Shown here piece by piece: positions 16,891 through 25,440 of a stretch of DNA of 64,000 nucleotides. Position 1 is the first letter of the stretch; the number at the start of each line of letters is the position of its first letter. Source of the DNA: JANPPS01 sp965246925 (lineage in GTDB: Bacteria; Pseudomonadota; Alphaproteobacteria; Acetobacterales; Acetobacteraceae); contig OZ251994.1 of NCBI GenBank assembly GCA_965246925.1, positions 496,001-560,000 on the forward strand. The letters run 5' to 3'. A model generated the notes under the pieces. That model did not search any database and had not been told where the DNA came from. It saw nothing but the letters and a program-made list of their open reading frames with translations. The translations under genes were made by a program, and so were the position numbers.

Positions 16891-17638
16891 ACCATGCAAG
16901 GCCAAGCCACTCGTGGAACGCCAGGTAAGAATTGTTCCATGACGAGGACCGTGGTATGAACTCGCTTCCTGCGAAGACCGGCCAGCGATCGTGCCGGACG
17001 GGCACTGGAACCGCCTCGATGCCGGCTCGTCGGAACGCATATAACGACCGGCGCATGTGCCAGGCGTGAGTAACAAGAAAGACACTCGAGGGTTCGCCGG
17101 AGTGTAGCATCTCCGCAGTCCTCTGAGCGTTTTCCCAGGTATCGAATGATGTTGGCTCAGTCCATTTGACTGCGACTGCAAAGTCTTCCACAAGGGTGTC
17201 TTGCATAAGACTGCTCACGGGTATGTCGGTTTTGCTGACGATACCGCCTGTGACTAGCACCGGCAAACCTGTCGATCGGGCTAGAATGGCCCCAGCCCGG
17301 ACTCGCTCGAGGCTTAACGGGCCTATGACAACGCCTGGTGCTTCGTTAACCTTTTCTACATCTCCGCCGAGTATAACGATAGCTCTAGGAGAGTGGAGCG
17401 GTGCCGGAGACGGTCCCGGCTCCAATGACGCCAAAAGGGCCATGCTGATGATGGGTAGCGAAAACAACACTAGAAGGACGGCACAGAGAAGACCGGCTCG
17501 CAAGGCTAGGCGCCGCGCCGGTGCCCAGAAGGCCGCCATGATAGCCACCAGCAACAGAATTGCTAAGTTCGCAGGTGGAACAGCGAGCACGGTAGCGGCA
17601 ATGCGCAGCACAGCGCTCTCCCAAGGCTTGAACCGCAC
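16874..17638 (-). CDS. YdcF/DUF218 family membrane protein
   Basis: A 254-residue protein with two N-terminal membrane segments (about residues 22-38 and 48-68) and a DUF218 domain: AIVILGGDVEKVN, ERVRAGAILARSTGLPVLVTGG, TFDTWEN-like TSFDTWENAQ and VFLVTHAWHMRRSLYAFRRAG. Family members such as ElyC act in envelope polysaccharide or lipid-carrier metabolism. The GTG start at 17638 lacks a clear ribosome binding site. It is probably the first gene of the leftward cluster, read divergently from the gene that starts near 17693. Confidence 0.88.
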   Translation of the reverse strand: MRFKPWESAVLRIAATVLAVPPANLAILLLVAIMAAFWAPARRLALRAGLLCAVLLVLFSLPIISMALLASLEPGPSPAPLHSPRAIVILGGDVEKVNEAPGVVIGPLSLERVRAGAILARSTGLPVLVTGGIVSKTDIPVSSLMQDTLVEDFAVAVKWTEPTSFDTWENAQRTAEMLHSGEPSSVFLVTHAWHMRRSLYAFRRAGIEAVPVPVRHDRWPVFAGSEFIPRSSSWNNSYLAFHEWLGLAWYALRG

Positions 17639-17692
17639 TTGTGCACCAACGCCATGTTTTGCGAAAGACTGGCTCTATGGCGCGGCACCCTG

Positions 17693-18814
17693 ATGCGCGC
17701 TCTAGACGTCGGCATGGCACGTCCTTCAACCGGGTGGGCCGGCGCTCTTGAGCCGGCTTGGCGCGCTCTCGAAGCCGAAGCGGACGCCTCGTTCTTCCAG
17801 AGCTGGACCTGGGTCGGATGCAAGGCTGCTTCGCGGTTCAACCGGTCCATGCTGGTGACTGCTCACTCCGAGGGAAAGCTGGTTGGGCTTGCGCTGTTCA
17901 ACCAGCCGAGGCGAGGCGGACCAGTCTGGCTGCAGGAGACCGGGCGTGCGGCGGACGATGCTGTCTACATCGAGCACAATGGACCTTTGCTAGCCGGTCC
18001 AATCGTAGGCCGCATAGCTGAGCTTTCAGCCATGTTGAGTTGTGCTTTGCGGGCCGGCCGGGTTATCCATCTGTCGGGCGTTACAGCCGAGGTGGGACTC
18101 GCGGCGCGGCAAATCAGGGCGGTGGTGGAAGTAACTCGGTCGCAAGCCGCTCCTTTCGTCAACTTGCAAGAGCCTGCAAGCCACGCTGCATATCTAGAGA
18201 GCCTGAGCCGCAATACCCGGCAGCAGTTGCGCAAGGCCGAGCGGCTGTATGGCGGGCTGAAAGTGACACGCGCATCCACACAAGCGATAGCGCTCGGCTA
18301 TTTTGTTGAACTGGTATCGCTGCACAACGAAAGCTGGGCCACCCGCGGAAAGCCCGGCGCGTTCGGCGATCCGGCCACCTTAGAGTTCCACCGTGATCTG
18401 ATCGCACGGGGAGTCGAGCGCGACGAAGTGGATTTACTCCGAATTTCAGGTACAACAGAGCTAGCCGGTTATCTTTACAATTTTCGCCTGAACGGCCGCG
18501 TCTCAGCTTATCAGAGTGGGTTTGCCTATCGCGCAGCCGGGGCGCGGCACAAGCCTGGCCTCAGTTGCCACGCCGCCGCGATCAGCTGGTATCGGGAGCA
18601 TGGCCTGTTCAGCTACGATTTTTTGGCTGGGGACAGCCGATATAAGAATAGCCTTTCCAACGATGAATCACAGCTGCACTGGATGGTTGTCTCTCAGCGT
18701 TTCCACCCAAGGGCATGGCTGTCGCTCGCTCGAAATTTCAAACAGCTTTTAATCCTGGCATTGCGCTTGCATCGTCCGTCACAGCCGCGTGATGCGGTCG
18801 TTATGGGGGATTAG
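17693..18814 (+). CDS. FemAB/CelD-like GNAT acyltransferase
   Basis: A protein of about 373 residues in the Acetyltransf_6 (CelD/BioF2-like) group. It has SFFQSWTWVGCKAASRF at the start of the first fold, SLSRNTRQQLRKAERLYGGLKV in the middle, and LAGYLYNFRLNGRVSAYQSGF and YDFLAGDSRYKNSLSNDE in the second fold. It is a distant paralog of the gene at 15847-16890, and both flank the YdcF gene. The start is uncertain: ATG at 17654 and 17714 are possible and none has a good ribosome binding site. Its last 60 bases contain the candidate promoter for the urea transporter operon, and only 2 bases separate it from urtA. Confidence 0.8.
   Translation: MRALDVGMARPSTGWAGALEPAWRALEAEADASFFQSWTWVGCKAASRFNRSMLVTAHSEGKLVGLALFNQPRRGGPVWLQETGRAADDAVYIEHNGPLLAGPIVGRIAELSAMLSCALRAGRVIHLSGVTAEVGLAARQIRAVVEVTRSQAAPFVNLQEPASHAAYLESLSRNTRQQLRKAERLYGGLKVTRASTQAIALGYFVELVSLHNESWATRGKPGAFGDPATLEFHRDLIARGVERDEVDLLRISGTTELAGYLYNFRLNGRVSAYQSGFAYRAAGARHKPGLSCHAAAISWYREHGLFSYDFLAGDSRYKNSLSNDESQLHWMVVSQRFHPRAWLSLARNFKQLLILALRLHRPSQPRDAVVMGD
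18756..18771 (+). promoter_or_regulatory. Candidate sigma-54 promoter of the urt operon
   Basis: TGGCATTGCGCTTGCA has the exact GG-N10-GC spacing and nearly the full TGGCAC-N5-TTGCA consensus of -24/-12 promoters. It lies inside the end of the upstream acyltransferase gene and would start transcription about 35 bases before urtA. NtrC-activated sigma-54 promoters upstream of urea transport and urease genes are well known. A possible partial NtrC half-site (TGCACT...GGTTGT) lies near 18675-18690. It is a pattern match only. Confidence 0.6.
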
Positions 18815-18816
18815 GC

Positions 18817-20124
18817 ATGATCGTGACGAAGCGGAGTTGGTTTTGGGGGATGGGTCTTGCCATCGTGGCCGCGATACCGGGGCTGACTAGCCGCCCGGCC
18901 CTGGCTCAGCAGGGTGAGCCGGTCAAGATCGGAATCTTGCACAGCCTCTCCGGCACGATGGCCATTAGCGAGACGACCTTGAAGGACGTCATGCTGATGC
19001 TCATCGACGAGCAGAATAAGCGCGGCGGAGTCCTGGGCCGGAAGCTTGAAGCCGTCGTCGTCGATCCGGCATCGAATTGGCCCCTTTTCGCAGAAAAAGC
19101 CCGTGAACTGATAACTGTTCAGAAAGTGGCCGCAGTATTTGGCTGCTGGACTAGCGTATCCCGTAAATCCGTGTTGCCGGTCTTTGAAGAAACTAACAAC
19201 ATTCTGTTCTATCCTGTCCAATATGAGGGTGAAGAGAGCAGCCGAAACGTTTTCTACACTGGTGCGGCACCTAACCAGCAGGCCGTACCAGCTGTCGATT
19301 ACCTCATGTCAGAGGAGAAGATTCAGCGCTGGGTCCTGGCGGGAACGGACTACGTTTATCCCCGAACGACGAACAAAATTCTCGAGGCCTATCTAAAGTC
19401 CAAGGGCGTCGCCCAGGCCGATATCATGATCAACTACACCCCGTTCGGCCATAGCGATTGGCAAACCATCGTCGCCGATATTAAGAAATTCGGGTCTGCT
19501 GGAAAGAAGACCGCTGTCGTCAGCACGATCAACGGCGATGCCAACGTTCCTTTCTATAAAGAGCTTGGTAACCAGGGCCTCAAAGCGACCGACATCCCGG
19601 TCGTTGCTTTCAGCGTCGGCGAGGAAGAGCTGGCGGGCATCGACACTAAGCCACTGCTTGGCCATCTCGCAGCCTGGAACTACTTCATGAGCGTGGACAA
19701 CGCGGCCAACAAGGAATTCATTTCTCGCTGGCAGGCTTACACGAAGAACGCCAAGCGGGTGACGAATGACCCCATGGAGGCGCATGTGATCGGCTTTGCC
19801 ATGTGGGTTAAGGCGGTCGAGAAGGCGGGTACATTCGAACCGGCCAAGGTCATCGATGCCATGATCGGTGTCACCGCGCCTAACCTGTCAGGCGGCTATT
19901 CGGCGATGATGCCGAACCATCATATCACGAAACCCGTGTTGATTGGCGAGATCCAGGCCAATGGCCAGTTCAACATCGTCTCGCAAACGCCGGGCACGAT
20001 CGTGGCACAGGAATGGTCGCCTTACCTCGAAGGCTCGCGCGACTTGATTGCAGACTGGCGCAGCCCTTTGCATTGCGGAAACTTTAACGTGAAAACCGGC
20101 AAGTGTGGCGGCAGCGGCAGCTAG
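18817..20124 (+). CDS. urtA: Urea ABC transporter substrate-binding protein
   Basis: A 435-residue periplasmic binding protein. A signal peptide (cleavage after about SRPALA, residue 30) precedes VKIGILHSLSGTMAISETTLKDVMLMLIDEQNKRGG, followed by PASNWPLFAEKAREL, VFGCWTSVSRKSVLPVFEE and PVQYEGEESSRNVFYTGAAPNQQ. These are hallmarks of UrtA rather than branched-chain amino acid binding proteins. It captures urea for the UrtBCDE transporter. It starts 2 bases after the upstream gene but probably has its own sigma-54 promoter there. Confidence 0.96.
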   Translation: MIVTKRSWFWGMGLAIVAAIPGLTSRPALAQQGEPVKIGILHSLSGTMAISETTLKDVMLMLIDEQNKRGGVLGRKLEAVVVDPASNWPLFAEKARELITVQKVAAVFGCWTSVSRKSVLPVFEETNNILFYPVQYEGEESSRNVFYTGAAPNQQAVPAVDYLMSEEKIQRWVLAGTDYVYPRTTNKILEAYLKSKGVAQADIMINYTPFGHSDWQTIVADIKKFGSAGKKTAVVSTINGDANVPFYKELGNQGLKATDIPVVAFSVGEEELAGIDTKPLLGHLAAWNYFMSVDNAANKEFISRWQAYTKNAKRVTNDPMEAHVIGFAMWVKAVEKAGTFEPAKVIDAMIGVTAPNLSGGYSAMMPNHHITKPVLIGEIQANGQFNIVSQTPGTIVAQEWSPYLEGSRDLIADWRSPLHCGNFNVKTGKCGGSGS

Positions 20125-20133
20125 ACTGGAACG

Positions 20134-20156
20134 GGGGCGGGGTTCAGCCCCGCCTC
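20134..20156 (+). other. Intercistronic GC hairpin between urtA and urtB
   Basis: A nine-pair stem (GGGGCGGGG, five-base loop TTCAG, CCCCGCCTC with one G-U pair) lies 9 bases after the urtA stop. No T-run follows, so it is unlikely to be a full intrinsic terminator. Such hairpins often protect the mRNA of the abundant binding protein from 3' decay or cause partial termination before the membrane subunits. Confidence 0.6.
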
Positions 20157-20179
20157 CGACATAGCGAGGACAGCAATCA

Positions 20180-21730
20180 TTGCTTAAATGGCTGATCATT
20201 TTTTTGTTAACGACGTCGCCAGGGTGGACCCAGACGGCTTCCCTGGCGGGCCCGTCATATGAAGATGTGCGCAAAGGTGTCGAGGCTCTTGCGGTATCCG
20301 GCAGCCCGCGCGCGGCGGCGGTGCTGGAGGCGTTGCAAGCCGGGAGGCTGATGGCAGCGGACGGCAAAGTCTACATCAAGTCGGACGATGGCAAGCTGTT
20401 GGATGGCGAGACTGGGGCGGCAGCCTACCCAGACAATGTGAGGCCCGTCCGCGTCAACAACGGTGTGCGCCGTGCCATCGACGCGGCAATGGGTGGGATT
20501 CGCCTGTTCTCGCCCGAACCGGCCATCCGGCAAACCGCGGCCGAGGCTGTCTTCAGATCGCGTGATACCGCGGCGTTACCAGCATTGGATCGCGCGCTGG
20601 CGGCGGAGCAAGACCGGAGCGTACGAGAGACGATGCGGGAAGCGCGTGCGGCAGCGTTACTCGCCAGTGCCGATGCGCCGGACGCCGAGAAGCTGAACGC
20701 GATCGCCACTCTGCGTAGCCGAGGTGATCTTGAGGTTCGGGCAGTGCTGGCCTCACTACCGAACCAGAGCCCGGCGGTGACGGCCGCCGCCGCCGAGGCA
20801 GTCAGCGGCATCGACCAGGCGCTTCAGTTGTGGGGCTTGCTGCAAGGAGCATTCTACGGCTTGAGCCTTGGCTCTGTACTGCTGCTAGCGGCAACTGGGT
20901 TGGCCATCACTTTCGGCGTGATGGGGGTCATCAACATGGCCCATGGCGAGATCGTCATGATCGGCGCCTACGTCACGTTCTTGACGCAGTCCGTCATTCG
21001 CCAGCATGCGCCTGGCCTGTTTGAAGTGAGCCTGTTCATAGCGATACCCCTTGCCTTCATGGTCTCGGGCATGCTGGGCGTGCTGATCGAACGCGGGCTG
21101 ATCCGCTTTCTGTACGGACGTCCGCTTGAGACGTTGCTGGCGACCTTTGGCCTCTCGCTTGTGCTGCAACAGGCTGTGCGATCCATCTTCGGGCCGACCA
21201 ATCAGGAAGTCGGCACTCCGGCTTGGATGAGTGGGGCCGGCAAGCTCGGCCAACTGACGCTGACGTATAACCGGGTCGCGATTATCGTGTTTGCGATCGT
21301 AGTGCTGGCCGCGTTGATGGCGGTGTTGCGCTATACGCCGCTGGGGTTGCGCATGCGTGCGGTCACGCAAAACCGGCGCATGGCCGCAGCGATGGGCATA
21401 CGCACTGGTCAGATCGATGCGCTCACATTCGGCCTAGGTTCCGGGGTAGCGGGAATGGCGGGAGTGGCGCTCAGTCAAATCGACAACGTGAGCCCCAATC
21501 TCGGGCAGGGATATATCATCGATAGCTTCATGGTCGTAGTTTTTGGCGGCGTGGGCAATTTGTGGGGCACCGCGATCGGGGCCGTGACACTGGGGATCGT
21601 GAACAAGTTTTTGGAGCCGGTCGCCGGCGCCGTTCTTGGAAAGATCGTGGTTTTGATCCTTCTCATCCTCTTTATCCAGCGTAAGCCGCGGGGCATGTTT
21701 CCGCTCCGAGGCCGGGCGGTGGAGAATTGA
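20180..21730 (+). CDS. urtB: Urea ABC transporter permease UrtB
   Basis: A 516-residue permease. It has the long periplasmic N-terminal region typical of UrtB (signal-like segment residues 1-20, then helical repeats with ALPALDRALAAEQDRSVRETMREARAA) and a C-terminal LivH-type membrane domain with GVMGVINMAHGEIVMIGAY and GRPLETLLATFGLSLVLQQAVR. UrtB and UrtC form the urea channel. The start is TTG at 20180 with GAGGAC upstream; the frame overlaps the urtC start by 4 bases. Confidence 0.95.
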   Translation: MLKWLIIFLLTTSPGWTQTASLAGPSYEDVRKGVEALAVSGSPRAAAVLEALQAGRLMAADGKVYIKSDDGKLLDGETGAAAYPDNVRPVRVNNGVRRAIDAAMGGIRLFSPEPAIRQTAAEAVFRSRDTAALPALDRALAAEQDRSVRETMREARAAALLASADAPDAEKLNAIATLRSRGDLEVRAVLASLPNQSPAVTAAAAEAVSGIDQALQLWGLLQGAFYGLSLGSVLLLAATGLAITFGVMGVINMAHGEIVMIGAYVTFLTQSVIRQHAPGLFEVSLFIAIPLAFMVSGMLGVLIERGLIRFLYGRPLETLLATFGLSLVLQQAVRSIFGPTNQEVGTPAWMSGAGKLGQLTLTYNRVAIIVFAIVVLAALMAVLRYTPLGLRMRAVTQNRRMAAAMGIRTGQIDALTFGLGSGVAGMAGVALSQIDNVSPNLGQGYIIDSFMVVVFGGVGNLWGTAIGAVTLGIVNKFLEPVAGAVLGKIVVLILLILFIQRKPRGMFPLRGRAVEN

Positions 21731-22818
21731 AAGCCGGACCTGTCACGCTGTTCTGCGTAATGGGTGGTACGCTGCTTCTGGCAGCTCTCAACCTTTTCAC
21801 GCCGCCGGGTAGCCCGGTCCATGTGCCTACGTATGTGGTCTCGTTGGTTGGAAAGTATTTGTGCTTTGCCATCCTGGCATTGGCCGTGGACCTAGTCTGG
21901 GGATTCGCGGGCATACTAAGCCTGGGGCACGCCGCATTTTTCGCGCTCGGCGGTTACGCTATGGGCATGTACTTGATGTTGCAGATCGCGGGACGCGGGC
22001 AGTATGGGGCGGCGCTGCCTGACTTCATGGTCTTCCTAAACTGGCATGAACTGCCGTGGTATTGGCACGGCTTTGGCTGGTTTCCGTTTGCGATCCTGAT
22101 GGCCATGCTAGTACCGGGGTTGCTGGCGGCAATGTTCGGCTGGCTTGCGTTCCGTAGCCGGGTCACGGGGGTGTATCTCTCGATCATTACTCAGGCGCTG
22201 ACGTATGCGCTCTTGCTCGCGTTCTTCCGAAACGACATGGGATTTGGGGGCAACAATGGGCTGACCGACTTCAAGGAACTTTTAGGTTTTCCGCTCTCGG
22301 CCGATCGGACGCGGGCCGGCCTATTAGTAACCACCGCCGTCATGCTGAGCGGGATGTTCCTGATGGCGCGCTCGCTAACCCGGTCCCGGTTCGGTAAGGT
22401 CCTGATCGCAGTACGTGATACTGAGAGCCGGACGCGCTTTCTAGGATACCGTCCGGAGAGCTATAAACTTGTGGTCTGGACCCTCTCTGCCGTGATGGCA
22501 GGGTTGGGGGGTGCCTTGTATGTTCCTCAGGTCGGCATCATCAATCCTGGTGAGTTCGCGCCAGCCGGATCAATCGAGGCAGTGATATGGGTTGCGGTCG
22601 GGGGACGCGGCACTTTGTATGGCGCAATCTTAGGCGCGGTGCTGGTCAATGCGGCAAAAACGGTGTTCACGGGGCAACTGCCTGAGCTCTGGCTTTTTGC
22701 CTTGGGCGGGTTGTTCATCGTGGTGACATTGTTTCTACCGCGCGGGCTGGCTGGCCTCGTCCACACCCGGGCCGCGCCACAAGAACCGTCGCTGCCCGTC
22801 GTGAAGCCCGCGTCATGA
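21727..22818 (+). CDS. urtC: Urea ABC transporter permease UrtC
   Basis: A 363-residue LivM-like permease with about 9-10 membrane segments and the family segments LAVDLVWGFAGILSLGHAAFFALGGYAMG, RVTGVYLSIITQALTYALLLAFFRNDMGFGGNNGLTDF and TESRTRFLGYRPESYKL. Together with UrtB it forms the transmembrane channel. The start is TTG at 21727 overlapping the urtB stop, and the stop overlaps the urtD ATG by four bases, so translation is coupled. Confidence 0.95.
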   Translation: MKAGPVTLFCVMGGTLLLAALNLFTPPGSPVHVPTYVVSLVGKYLCFAILALAVDLVWGFAGILSLGHAAFFALGGYAMGMYLMLQIAGRGQYGAALPDFMVFLNWHELPWYWHGFGWFPFAILMAMLVPGLLAAMFGWLAFRSRVTGVYLSIITQALTYALLLAFFRNDMGFGGNNGLTDFKELLGFPLSADRTRAGLLVTTAVMLSGMFLMARSLTRSRFGKVLIAVRDTESRTRFLGYRPESYKLVVWTLSAVMAGLGGALYVPQVGIINPGEFAPAGSIEAVIWVAVGGRGTLYGAILGAVLVNAAKTVFTGQLPELWLFALGGLFIVVTLFLPRGLAGLVHTRAAPQEPSLPVVKPAS

Positions 22819-23570
22819 CCATCGGTCCGGTTGCCGAGACGTTGCTTTACTTGGACGGTGTCAGCGTTAGCTTCGATGGATTTCGAGCATTGAACAATCT
22901 AGCGCTCGTGTTGGCACCGGGCGAGATGCGCGCCGTGATCGGGCCGAACGGCGCCGGCAAGACGACGATGATGGACGTGATTACTGGTAAGACTCGTCCC
23001 AATAGCGGGCGGGTGGTGTTCGAGGCAGATACAGACCTCACGCAGCTGGACGAGCCCTCGATCGCAAGCCTCGGCATTGGGCGTAAGTTCCAAAAACCTA
23101 CGGTGTTCGAGCCTCATACGGTATGGGACAATATACTGTTGGCGCTGGCCGGGCCACGGCTACCCTGGTTTACGCTGCGTGCCCGGCAAACCTCCGAGGA
23201 AGATGGGCGGATTGACGCCCTACTCGGCACGATCCGGCTGCGTGAGCACCGCCATCGCCGGGCGGGTGACCTTAGCCACGGGCAGAAGCAGTGGCTCGAG
23301 ATTGGCATGCTGCTGGCCCAAGATCCGCGGCTGCTCTTGGTCGATGAGCCTGTCGCTGGCATGACGGACGCCGAGACGGAGCAGACTGCGGAGCTGCTGG
23401 TGGAGATCAACCGCACCCGCTCTGTCGTCGTGGTCGAGCATGATATGGCGTTCGTCCGCGCGCTAGGCGTGAAGGTCACCGTGCTGCATGAGGGTTCGGT
23501 GCTGAGCGAGGGTACCATCGACCATGTGAGCGAAGATCCGAAGGTGATCGAGGTTTACCTTGGCCGCTGA
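22815..23570 (+). CDS. urtD: Urea ABC transporter ATP-binding protein UrtD
   Basis: A 251-residue LivG-like ATPase. It has Walker A GPNGAGKTTMMD, then GRKFQKPTVFEPHTVWDNILLAL (a UrtD-specific variant of the family's Q-loop region), signature LSHGQKQWLEIGM and Walker B LLLVDEPVAGMTDAETEQTAELL. It energises urea import from the cytoplasmic side with UrtE. It overlaps urtC by 4 bases and urtE by 11. Confidence 0.95.
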   Translation: MTIGPVAETLLYLDGVSVSFDGFRALNNLALVLAPGEMRAVIGPNGAGKTTMMDVITGKTRPNSGRVVFEADTDLTQLDEPSIASLGIGRKFQKPTVFEPHTVWDNILLALAGPRLPWFTLRARQTSEEDGRIDALLGTIRLREHRHRRAGDLSHGQKQWLEIGMLLAQDPRLLLVDEPVAGMTDAETEQTAELLVEINRTRSVVVVEHDMAFVRALGVKVTVLHEGSVLSEGTIDHVSEDPKVIEVYLGR

Positions 23571-24264
23571 GCTGCTGGTGCACGATGTCAGCTTGCATTA
23601 CGGCGCCGCCATCGCAGTGCGGCAGGTGTCGCTTTCAGTGCAGACCGGGCAGGTCACGTGCCTGCTGGGGCGGAACGGCGTAGGAAAGACCAGCCTGCTC
23701 CGCGCCATCACCGGGGCACATCCGGTAAGCGCTGGGTCCATTCACTGGGACGGCGCCGACATTACCAAGCTGCCGATCCACGCAAGGGCGCATCGCGGCA
23801 TCGCCTGGGTGCCGCAGGGCAGAGACGTCTTCCCTCTACTAACCGTGCAGGAGAATCTCGAGACCGGGTTTGCCGTCCTCCCTGCACGAGAGCGCCGACT
23901 GGACTCCGAACTATTCGAGCTGTTCCCCATCTTAAAAACCATGCTGCGCCGGCGGGGCGGAGACCTTTCGGGTGGACAGCAACAGCAGCTCGCCATCGCC
24001 CGCGCTCTCGTGATGAAGCCGCGCCTGCTGGTGCTGGATGAGCCGACCGAGGGGATTCAGCCCAGCATCATTAAAGACATTGGGCGGGTCATCAGCCTGC
24101 TTCGCAGCCGGGGCGGCATGGCCATCCTGCTTGTCGAGCAATATTACGACTTTGCGCGGGAGCTTGCAGACACGCTCTGGGTCATGGACCGCGGGGATAT
24201 CGTGCTAGGCGGCCCGCCCAACACGCTCAACGAGGCGGAGGTGCGGCGGCGGCTTTCGGTCTAG
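23560..24264 (+). CDS. urtE: Urea ABC transporter ATP-binding protein UrtE
   Basis: A 234-residue LivF-like ATPase with Walker A LGRNGVGKTSLLRAI, signature LSGGQQQQLAIARAL, Walker B LLVLDEPTEGIQPSIIKDIG and the VEQYYDFARELADTLWVMDRG end that is typical of UrtE. The start is TTG at 23560 within the end of urtD. It is the last transporter gene; a metal efflux gene follows after 24 bases, so the transcript may continue into the urease genes. Confidence 0.95.
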   Translation: MAAELLVHDVSLHYGAAIAVRQVSLSVQTGQVTCLLGRNGVGKTSLLRAITGAHPVSAGSIHWDGADITKLPIHARAHRGIAWVPQGRDVFPLLTVQENLETGFAVLPARERRLDSELFELFPILKTMLRRRGGDLSGGQQQQLAIARALVMKPRLLVLDEPTEGIQPSIIKDIGRVISLLRSRGGMAILLVEQYYDFARELADTLWVMDRGDIVLGGPPNTLNEAEVRRRLSV

Positions 24265-24288
24265 CCCCGCCGGAGCCTATAAGAGCGC

Positions 24289-25440
24289 ATGAGCGAAGCA
24301 TCCCACTCGCACGTCTTTTTGGGCGACGGGCACGAACACGCAGAGCGGCGAAGCTGGGCCGTGATCTGGCTTTGCGTGGTCATGATGGCGCTGGAGATCG
24401 GCGGCGGCACGCTGTTCGGCTCCATCGCGCTCGTCGCGGACGGCATGCATATGTCGACGCACGCCGGGGCGCTGCTGTTAGCGGCGCTGGCCTACCGCTT
24501 TGCCAGAACCCATGCGCAGGACGCACGCTTCACTTTCGGCACCGGCAAGTTTGGAGATTTGGCCGGGTTCAGCAGCGGGATCGTGCTGGCGATGATTGCT
24601 CTCCTGATCGGCTATGAGAGCATCTCGCGGCTGTTCACGCCTACGCCGATCGCGTTCCGGGAAGCTATCCCCATCGCAATACTCGGGCTGCTGATTAACA
24701 TCGCATCCGCCTGGTTATTGGCAGGCGGGCACCATCACCATGGCCACGCGCACGATGTGGGCCTTGCACTCCTCACTCCGTCCGGCACGCTGCGGCTCAG
24801 CATCGAGGAAAATGGCCATCCGGCCGTGTTCCGGCTGCTGGGCGCATCCGGTCCGGCCACGGTCGAAACGGTGCGGGATGACGGAAGCCGCCAGCTATTC
24901 ACGATCGTCGGCTCAGAGAGCCGGGAAACAGTGCCGGAACCCCACGCGTTCACGGTTTACGTCACGTCAGGTGGCCACACAAGCACGGCCGCGTTTACCG
25001 AGCACGCGCACGGTGTCCACCAAGACAACAACATGCGCGCTGCCGTGGTCCATGTCGTCGCAGACGCGGCCGTCTCGGTTCTGGTCATCATCGGCTTGCT
25101 GCTGGCGCGCGGCTTTGGCTGGCTATGGATGGACCCGGTGGCCGGGCTGGTTGGCGCGGCGGTGATCCTGAGCTGGTCCGCCGGCCTGCTGCGCGATACT
25201 GGTGCTATCTTGCTCGACATGAACCCGGACCGGGGCCTGACCGACCGGGTCCGGCAAACGCTGGAACAGGATGGGGCCTCGCTCACGGACGTCCATTTGT
25301 GGCGGCTCGGCCCCGGGCACCTCGGCGCCATCCTCTGCGTCCGCGCAGCGGAGATGCGGACTCCGCAATACTACCGCGACCAACTAGCCTGCTTTCCGAC
25401 GCTGTCCCATGTGACGGTCGAGGTTCTGCCGCCATCCTGA
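24289..25440 (+). CDS. CDF family divalent metal efflux protein (DmeF-like)
   Basis: A 383-residue cation diffusion facilitator with six expected membrane segments. It has the His-rich start SHSHVFLGDGHEHAE, ALVADGMHMSTHAGALLLAALAYR (metal site in helix II), GTGKFGDLAGFSSG, then HHHHGHAHDVG and an inserted domain of about 90 residues before RAAVVHVVADAAVSVLVIIG (helix V site). This order fits DmeF-type Co(II)/Ni(II) exporters. Its position between the urea transporter and nickel-dependent urease suggests protection from excess nickel. It ends 4 bases beyond the proposed ureD start, so the two genes are coupled. Confidence 0.88.
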   Translation: MSEASHSHVFLGDGHEHAERRSWAVIWLCVVMMALEIGGGTLFGSIALVADGMHMSTHAGALLLAALAYRFARTHAQDARFTFGTGKFGDLAGFSSGIVLAMIALLIGYESISRLFTPTPIAFREAIPIAILGLLINIASAWLLAGGHHHHGHAHDVGLALLTPSGTLRLSIEENGHPAVFRLLGASGPATVETVRDDGSRQLFTIVGSESRETVPEPHAFTVYVTSGGHTSTAAFTEHAHGVHQDNNMRAAVVHVVADAAVSVLVIIGLLLARGFGWLWMDPVAGLVGAAVILSWSAGLLRDTGAILLDMNPDRGLTDRVRQTLEQDGASLTDVHLWRLGPGHLGAILCVRAAEMRTPQYYRDQLACFPTLSHVTVEVLPPS

